Origin: Clostridiales bacterium
GTDB lineage: Bacteria > Bacillota > Clostridia > Christensenellales > Aristaeellaceae
Assembly: GCA_004554085.1 (NCBI GenBank)
Contig: SFNY01000008.1
Span: 1-47,385, forward strand
Length of the DNA: 47,385 nt
Direction of reading: 5' to 3'
The notes beneath the pieces are model-generated. The model saw only the letters and a list, made by a program, of their open reading frames with translations. It had not been told where the DNA came from and did no database searches. The position numbers were made by a program, and so were the translations under genes. The stretch's first letter is position 1; each line of letters begins with the position of its first letter. Shown one piece after another: positions 43,407-47,385 of this stretch.

Positions 43407-43552
43407 CGGAGCAATGCCTGTTTCGCCCGGGCTGCAAGGGCTCGGGTGACATGGGCTGCGGTCGAATTGAATACAATTGCCTGCGGGCGAATCAAAACAT
43501 CTTTTTCCGTTTCTGTATCAAACGGTAAATTCTATTTACATGGAGGTACGGT

Positions 43553-44242
43553 ATGAAGCGGAAGAAGATTTTTTATGCGGAATTGGCCTATGTGCTGGGG
43601 ATCGCGCTGCTGGCGCTGGGAACGGCGCTGATGGAGCGCGCGGACTTTGGCATGTCCATGGTGGTTGCGCCGGCCTACATCGTGCACCTCAGAGTGTCGC
43701 AATTTCTGCCCTGGTTCTCCTTCGGCGTGGCGGAGTTTGCGCTGCAAGGAGTGCTGCTGGTGGCGCTCTCGCTGCGGATGGGAAGATTCAGGCGGAGCTA
43801 CCTGTTCTCCTTCGTCACCGCTGTGCTCTACGGCGCGGTGCTGGATCGGTGCATATCTATTGTGGCGCTGCTGCCCGGGGCGGGGATGGCGATGCGGCTG
43901 GTCTGCTATGTTCTGGGCATGCTGCTCTGTGCGTCGGGCGTGGCGCTGCTGTTCCACAGCTACATCCCGCCGGAGGCCTACGAGCTGGTCGTGAAGGAGG
44001 TTGCGTGCAGGAAGAAATGGGATGTGGGCCGGGTCAAGACAGCCTACGACTGCATCAGCTGCGCGGTGGGAATTGCGCTGTCCTTCGCCTTCTTTGGCTG
44101 GGGGCAGTTTGAGGGCGTGAAGGCGGGCACAATCGTCTGTGCGCTGGTGAATGGATTGCTGATCGGATGGATCGACAGAAGCTTGAACAAGAGTTTTGAA
44201 TTCCGGGACGGTGTGAAGCTAAGGGGTTTGTTCGAGAAATGA
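43553..44242 (+). CDS. DUF6198/YitT-YczE-like integral membrane protein
   Basis: 229 residues, GGAGG upstream. Five or six hydrophobic spans; motif LGTALMERADFGMSMVVAPAYI is characteristic of YczE/YitT-like membrane proteins annotated DUF6198. Function unknown. It lies 146 bases after the NSS gene and before a strong terminator; no own promoter was recognised, so both may share a transcript. Confidence 0.8.
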   Translation: MKRKKIFYAELAYVLGIALLALGTALMERADFGMSMVVAPAYIVHLRVSQFLPWFSFGVAEFALQGVLLVALSLRMGRFRRSYLFSFVTAVLYGAVLDRCISIVALLPGAGMAMRLVCYVLGMLLCASGVALLFHSYIPPEAYELVVKEVACRKKWDVGRVKTAYDCISCAVGIALSFAFFGWGQFEGVKAGTIVCALVNGLLIGWIDRSLNKSFEFRDGVKLRGLFEK

Positions 44243-44254
44243 CAGTATAATGAA

Positions 44255-44291
44255 GGGAGCCGCCGCACATTCGTGCGGCGGCTCCCATTTG
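44255..44291 (+). terminator. Terminator after the DUF6198-like gene
   Basis: A perfect 14-bp GC-rich stem (44255-44268 with 44273-44286) with a 4-nt loop, then ATTTG. Confidence 0.7.
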
Positions 44292-44422
44292 TCTCCAGAC
44301 AGAGAACCACCAGCTCAGCTGGTGGGCAAAAAAGCTTTAGCTATGGACAAAAAAGCCCTCGATGCTAAAATTGGGATAAGGGCTGCCAACCGAACCCAAA
44401 GAAGCAAGGAGGGAATCCATAA

Positions 44423-44449
44423 ATGGATAAGAACAGTTTAGCACATACG
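44423..44449 (+). pseudogene. IS200 transposase N-terminal fragment
   Basis: Nine codons reading MDKNSLAHT, with the usual IS200 leader and RBS. The frame that continues (NKRRTYSGKGRRQ...) is not transposase and later runs antisense through the GreA-family gene. Confidence 0.7.
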
Positions 44450-44578
44450 AACAAACGCAGAACTTACTCCGGCAAGGGGCGTCGCCAGAAACGGCTCGTA
44501 TGCCTTGCCCATCAGTTCTGCGTATGTTCAAATTGTAGCAGAGAAACCCCACAACGTCAAGTACGCATTGCGCGCATC

Positions 44579-45082
44579 TCAGAAGCTGGAGATGGGCAGG
44601 CTGTCGTCGTCGCTGCCCTTGATGATGCTGCGGATGACCACGAAGTATTTCACGTCGTCGCTGACCCGCACCTCCACGCGGTCGCCCACCCTGCGGCCCA
44701 ACACGGCCTTGCCCAGCGGCGATTCCTTGCTGATCACCCCGGAGAGCGCGTCCTGGCGCAGCGTGGTCATCAGCTGGATGGTCTCGGTCTCGTCGTCGTC
44801 CTCGTAGTAGATTTCCACGCGGTCGAACAGCTCCACCACGCCCTCCTGACCCTTGGCGGACACCACCTTCGCGGTACTGATCATCCGCCGCAGATAGCGC
44901 AGGCGGCTGTCGCAGCGGCGCAGCTCCTGCTTTGCGGCCTTGTATTCATAATTCTCGCTCAGGTCGCCGAAGGCCCGGGCGGTCTTGAGATCCTCCACGC
45001 ACTTCGGGCGCACCACGCGCATGCGGTAGTCGATCTCCTCCTGCATCTTCCGAATGTCCACTTCGCTCAGCTCGTCGTACAT
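44579..45082 (-). CDS. greA: GreA/GreB-family transcription elongation factor
   Basis: 167 residues from ATG 45082 with GAAGGGAG upstream. The N-terminal coiled coil has the acidic tip region GDLSENYEYKAAKQELRR, where Asp and Glu residues coordinate the cleavage-promoting metal in RNA polymerase. The C-terminal FKBP-like domain has ISKESPLGKAVLGRRVGD. Gre factors rescue backtracked polymerase. Slightly divergent from standard GreA, so it may be a second paralogue. Its promoter lies back to back with that of the cysteine-rich gene. Confidence 0.9.
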   Translation of the reverse strand: MYDELSEVDIRKMQEEIDYRMRVVRPKCVEDLKTARAFGDLSENYEYKAAKQELRRCDSRLRYLRRMISTAKVVSAKGQEGVVELFDRVEIYYEDDDETETIQLMTTLRQDALSGVISKESPLGKAVLGRRVGDRVEVRVSDDVKYFVVIRSIIKGSDDDSLPISSF

Positions 45083-45122
45083 GCCGATGCTCCCTTCCGC
45101 CGGTCGTTGCCGTGCGCATTCC

Positions 45123-45151
45123 ATTATATCGCGCCGCGCGGCGAAAAACAA
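45123..45151 (-). promoter_or_regulatory. Promoter of the GreA-family gene
   Basis: Minus strand: TTGTTT (45146-45151), 17 bases, TATAAT (45123-45128). Confidence 0.65.
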
Positions 45152-45153
45152 GC

Positions 45154-45182
45154 TTGCAGACGGGAGAAAACTGTGGTACATT
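45154..45182 (+). promoter_or_regulatory. Promoter of the cysteine-rich gene
   Basis: TTGCAG (45154-45159), 17 bases, TACATT (45177-45182). Its -35 lies two bases from the -35 of the divergent greA promoter. Confidence 0.55.
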
Positions 45183-45232
45183 GGGGGTAGAAACGATCAA
45201 ATGCGGCTGCGCGCCGGAAACGGAGGCCAAAC

Positions 45233-45532
45233 ATGCGCGAACAGGGCAACTATTCCTTCTTTCAACACACCGCCTGCGAGTACTTCCCCTGCCACAAGAC
45301 CGACCACCCCGAGGACTTCAACTGCCTGTTCTGCTACTGTCCGCTCTATGCGCTGGGTCGGAAGTGCGGCGGCAACTTTCGCTACAATGAGAAGGGCGTG
45401 AAGGACTGCACCAACTGCCTGGTGCCCCACCGCCGGGAGAACTACGCCTACGTCACCGGGCGCTATCAGGAAATCATGGAGCTGGTGCGTGCGCAGGACG
45501 CAAGCAGCGAGAACCCCGCGCAGCCGTGCTGA
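45233..45532 (+). CDS. Cysteine-rich small domain protein
   Basis: 99 residues; GGAGGCC upstream. Cysteines in CEYFPCHK, CLFCYCPLY, GRKCGGNF and DCTNCLVPH give the cysteine-rich small domain (PF04071 type), probably metal binding. Function unknown; some relatives are linked to cobalamin genes, but no such genes are here. The stop codon abuts the first of the repeats near the integrase site. Confidence 0.88.
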   Translation: MREQGNYSFFQHTACEYFPCHKTDHPEDFNCLFCYCPLYALGRKCGGNFRYNEKGVKDCTNCLVPHRRENYAYVTGRYQEIMELVRAQDASSENPAQPC

Positions 45533-45581
45533 TTTTGACAAGCATTTTGACTAGCACAGCCATAGAATTGGCAGTCAAAAT
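45532..45581. repeat. Left cluster of 12-bp integrase-arm-like repeats
   Basis: Two adjacent direct copies, ATTTTGACAAGC (45532-45543) and ATTTTGACTAGC (45544-45555), and one inverted copy, GGCAGTCAAAAT (45570-45581, complement ATTTTGACTGCC). They match the right cluster at 45784-45807. Confidence 0.75.
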
Positions 45582-45640
45582 GCAATTATCGGAAAAAATG
45601 AATACGGAATAGCGCTCTGATTCCTGCCTTCAAAACAGTG

Positions 45641-45685
45641 AGAACCCCTGAAAACACGGCATTTTCGCGTATTTTCAGGGGTTCT
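45641..45685. terminator. Hairpin next to the tRNA fragment
   Basis: A 17-bp stem with one mismatch (45641-45657 with 45669-45685). Read on the minus strand it lies just after the tRNA 3' end and could be the terminator of the original tRNA gene; the T-run is weak. Confidence 0.5.
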
Positions 45686-45690
45686 GCTCT

Positions 45691-45736
45691 TGGCGTGCCA
45701 TGCGCGATTCGAACGCGCGGCCTTCAGAGTCGGAGG
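45691..45736 (-). other. tRNA 3'-end fragment, probable attachment-site core
   Basis: On the minus strand the sequence has the 3' half of a tRNA: anticodon-loop-like CTCCGAC, TCTGA, variable AGGCC, T-arm GCGCG-TTCGAAT-CGCGC, acceptor strand ATGGCAC, G and CCA. If loop CTCCGAC is right the tRNA is Arg(CCG). The bases upstream (TTGCAAC...) do not pair, so the 5' half is missing. A truncated tRNA next to an integrase is the normal mark of an attachment site; the intact tRNA would lie at the other end of the element, outside the window. Confidence 0.75.
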
Positions 45737-45783
45737 TTGCAGAATTTCGACTTAATATTGTGTATTTGCAGGGGTTTTCAACA

Positions 45784-45807
45784 ATATTGACTGCCAAAAT
45801 GACTGCC
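45784..45807. repeat. Right cluster of 12-bp integrase-arm-like repeats
   Basis: Two adjacent direct copies, ATATTGACTGCC (45784-45795) and AAAATGACTGCC (45796-45807), one base before the integrase stop codon. Same motif as the left cluster. Confidence 0.75.
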
Positions 45808-45808
45808 A

Positions 45809-46861
45809 TTACTTAAAGAAATCAAAAAGGGCGTCGTATGAGTGCTGTTTTTTCTTTTCCGAGAGGTGCGTGTATATCTTCATTGTGACCTCCAGATCAG
45901 CGTGTCCCATGAGATACTGTGCCGTTTTTACATCCACGCCAGCATCGTAGAGCGTTGAGCAGAACGTATGCCGGAGGCTGTACAGATCGGTCTTGATGCC
46001 TAGCTTATTGCAGAATGCCGTCCAGTTCCGTTTGTAGGCACTCTGGGAGACCGGTAGGCCGCGCGTGCTGGTGCAGACAAGACCTTCCTTCGGTAGTGTC
46101 TCAATCACGGGTCGCAGCGGTGGTAGGATAGGGATGGTTCGTTGGCCAGCCTCTGACTTGGTTTGCCCGGGCATGATTACGAGTTGACCATGCTCGAAGT
46201 GACTGCCGTCCGTGACCTTGATGGAGTCCTCCGTGATGTTTTCAGCGCGCAGGGCGAAGGCCTCGCTGGGCCGCAGGCCTGCGTAGAGCACGAACATCGC
46301 CCACGTCCCGGCGGAGTGCACCTGCCAGTTCTCAGTGATTTTGCGCACCGTGTCCTCGTCCAGCGCTTCTCTGGAGCCATCCTTCACAGAATCCCAGCTC
46401 ACGCCTTCACAGGGGGACTTGGCGACAAAGCCGTTGTCCATGGCTGTCTTGAACAGCTGGTTGATGACGTACTTCACCTTGCTGACGTGACTTTTTGAGC
46501 AGTTGCTCATACTTTTTGCAAAGCCTTGGACGTCGGCAGGGATCAGATCGTTGATGGGTCGGTTTGCACGCTCTTTGAGGTAGTCCAGAAACACATTCAG
46601 GATGGACTTGTTGTTCTCTTGATTTCTGAAACCGCCTCGGGAGTATTTTTCCAGCCAGGTGTTTGCCCATCTGCGCACGGTCATGGAACGCGCATCCGCA
46701 TTCACGGCGATGCCTTCAAGATAATCATCACGTTTTTGCGCTGCTTCCTTTTGCGTTTTTCCATAGAACGCCTTGCGAATTCGTTTTCCATCTTCGCTAT
46801 ATCCGAGCGTAATATACACTGTGTATCTGCCATCTGCGCGTTTGGCTTTCTTTGGGGGCAT
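45809..46861 (-). CDS. Tyrosine-type site-specific integrase
   Basis: 350 residues from ATG 46861, which has AGGAGGTGATC upstream. Domains: basic arm-binding N-terminus (MPPKKAKRADGRYTVYITLG), SAM-like core-binding domain (about 60-160) and catalytic domain. Catalytic residues: Arg197 in AGLRPSEAF, box SLRHTF, His in LMGHADLEVT and nucleophile Tyr330 in KIYTHL. It resembles integrases of Tn916-like and phage elements that use tRNA 3' ends. Next to it are the tRNA fragment and the repeats, its likely binding sites. Complete and probably active. Confidence 0.95.
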   Translation of the reverse strand: MPPKKAKRADGRYTVYITLGYSEDGKRIRKAFYGKTQKEAAQKRDDYLEGIAVNADARSMTVRRWANTWLEKYSRGGFRNQENNKSILNVFLDYLKERANRPINDLIPADVQGFAKSMSNCSKSHVSKVKYVINQLFKTAMDNGFVAKSPCEGVSWDSVKDGSREALDEDTVRKITENWQVHSAGTWAMFVLYAGLRPSEAFALRAENITEDSIKVTDGSHFEHGQLVIMPGQTKSEAGQRTIPILPPLRPVIETLPKEGLVCTSTRGLPVSQSAYKRNWTAFCNKLGIKTDLYSLRHTFCSTLYDAGVDVKTAQYLMGHADLEVTMKIYTHLSEKKKQHSYDALFDFFK

Positions 46862-47385
46862 GAGATCACCTCCTGAAATTTGCACCTTTTTATTCTGAGG
46901 TGTTTGTGCTACAATGATTGCGTCGTGGGGGCGGCATGGAAGTATCATAGCAATAACCGCTTCTGCGGCTTGCAATCCAGTACCGCCCGTGCCGCCCCCC
47001 TATGGCTAAGGAAAATGGTACTGGATTTATTTTTGTCTACTGTGAACCCGTAGTATAGCATGGGGGGCGCTACGGGCAGAGAATGGGGCGCGGCGAAAGC
47101 CTATGGAGTGTGGTCACAGGCTCCTGAAAAGCCTTCCGGGGCTTCCCGGTATGTCTCGACGAACTCATTTCGACGGGTGTTGTTCGGGGCATTGATTCCT
47201 GCTCACTTACTCCGAGGCCAGAGATAGACGCTGGTAACTCATGGGGGTAAGGGGGCAGAATTATGCCCATCAGAATCTATTTCTCAAGGTGTTTTATAGT
47301 TCTTTAGTAGTATATACTACTGGTTGATCTACCGGATGCTCCTCCGCATACTTCATAACCTCATTTTTCTTCTGTGTTTTTTCTG
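46862..47385. other. Element-internal region upstream of the integrase
   Basis: 524 bases without a convincing gene. A GC stem (46927-46935 with 46990-46998) overlaps a longer 11-bp stem (46974-46984 with 47017-47027), which is followed by TATTTTTG and looks like a plus-strand terminator. From about 47060 to 47270 the sequence is rich in short inverted repeats (AAGCC/GGCTT and CGAAC/GTTCG), possibly a structured RNA or control region. A 16-bp perfect palindrome AGTAGTAT/ATACTACT lies at 47306-47321. The AT-rich right end suggests a promoter region of a gene beyond the window. Confidence 0.4.
47306..47321. promoter_or_regulatory. 16-bp perfect palindrome, candidate operator
   Basis: AGTAGTATATACTACT is its own reverse complement. 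Such sites are common repressor operators in mobile elements; no regulator is visible in the window. Confidence 0.4.

Larger units (their letters stand above)
44243..44578. mobile_element. Intergenic region holding an IS200/IS605-type element remnant
   Basis: After the terminator at 44255-44291 comes a perfect dyad CCACCAGCT-C-AGCTGGTGG (44307-44325), like the subterminal hairpin at the left end of IS200/IS605 elements. A structured leader follows, with AGCCCT/AGGGCT pairing, then AAGGAGGGAATCC and ATG 44423. The first nine codons, MDKNSLAHT, match the start of IS200 TnpA. Next, transposase identity stops (NKRRTYSG...). A long inverted repeat (CGCAGAAC/GTTCTGCG with GGCAAGG/CCTTGCC inside, about 44456-44520) ends near 44525. 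No catalytic HUH region remains, so the element is internally deleted and cannot move by itself. The right boundary is uncertain. Confidence 0.75.

Noticed and set aside
47070..47270. A 66-codon minus-strand frame in the element region
   Set aside because: No good ribosome binding site and no domain; the region looks structured rather than coding.
1..47385. CRISPR array, rRNA operon or complete tRNA gene
   Set aside because: No regularly spaced direct repeats, no rRNA sequence and no full cloverleaf were found; only the 3' tRNA fragment at 45691-45736.

Overview
The window looks like the chromosome of a GC-rich Gram-positive gut-type anaerobe of class Clostridia. This is inferred from AGGAGG-type ribosome binding sites, a glycine riboswitch, a YdjG/YdjI-like membrane-stress pair, and many sugar and peptide ABC systems. 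The exact family cannot be fixed from sequence alone. The three solute-binding proteins have signal peptides but no canonical lipobox, which is unusual for a monoderm. TGA is used as a normal stop throughout.

Layout. 1-3.9 kb: the end of a secreted three-repeat lipocalin-like protein, then a zinc-ribbon membrane protein and an SPFH protein with a four-ribbon tail. 4.0-11.7 kb: a sugar catabolism area with a GH38 alpha-mannosidase, an RpiB/LacAB isomerase, a TIM-barrel sugar isomerase interrupted by an in-frame TGA, a class II aldolase and a LacI-type regulator. 11.7-21.5 kb: a YkvA protein, an M3 oligoendopeptidase that seems to start at ATT, and a complete oppABCDF-like peptide importer ending in a small DUF3899-like membrane protein. 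The peptidase next to the importer suggests peptide uptake and breakdown. 21.6-27.0 kb (minus strand): a ROK regulator and a ChvE/MmsA/MmsB-type monosaccharide importer.

27.1-34.5 kb: a plus-strand polyol or sugar-acid locus with a perfect-consensus promoter. It encodes a short-chain dehydrogenase, a ribose-type binding protein, ATPase and permease, a zinc dehydrogenase, and a mannitol/fructuronate-type long-chain dehydrogenase. Three unrelated dehydrogenase folds around one importer suggest oxidation of a polyol or a related sugar acid. 34.7-45.5 kb: mixed housekeeping and transport genes: a MATE transporter fused to a cytidylate-kinase-like domain, an S51 peptidase, glyA under a tandem glycine riboswitch, an aldose epimerase, a DUF985 cupin, a YjjG nucleotidase, an NSS transporter, a DUF6198-like membrane protein, an IS200/IS605 remnant, a GreA-family factor and a cysteine-rich small protein.

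45.5-47.4 kb: the edge of an integrated element. A 3' tRNA fragment, probably tRNA-Arg(CCG), is flanked on both sides by copies of a 12-bp repeat close to ATTTTGACTGCC, next to a tyrosine integrase. The element appears to continue past the right edge of the window.

The items most worth following up are the attP-like integrase locus, the MATE-kinase fusion, the extra hairpin in the first glycine aptamer, hairpins placed directly after all three solute-binding-protein genes, the in-frame TGA in the isomerase, the ATT start, and a long interrupted palindrome between oppA and oppB that may be a dispersed repeat.
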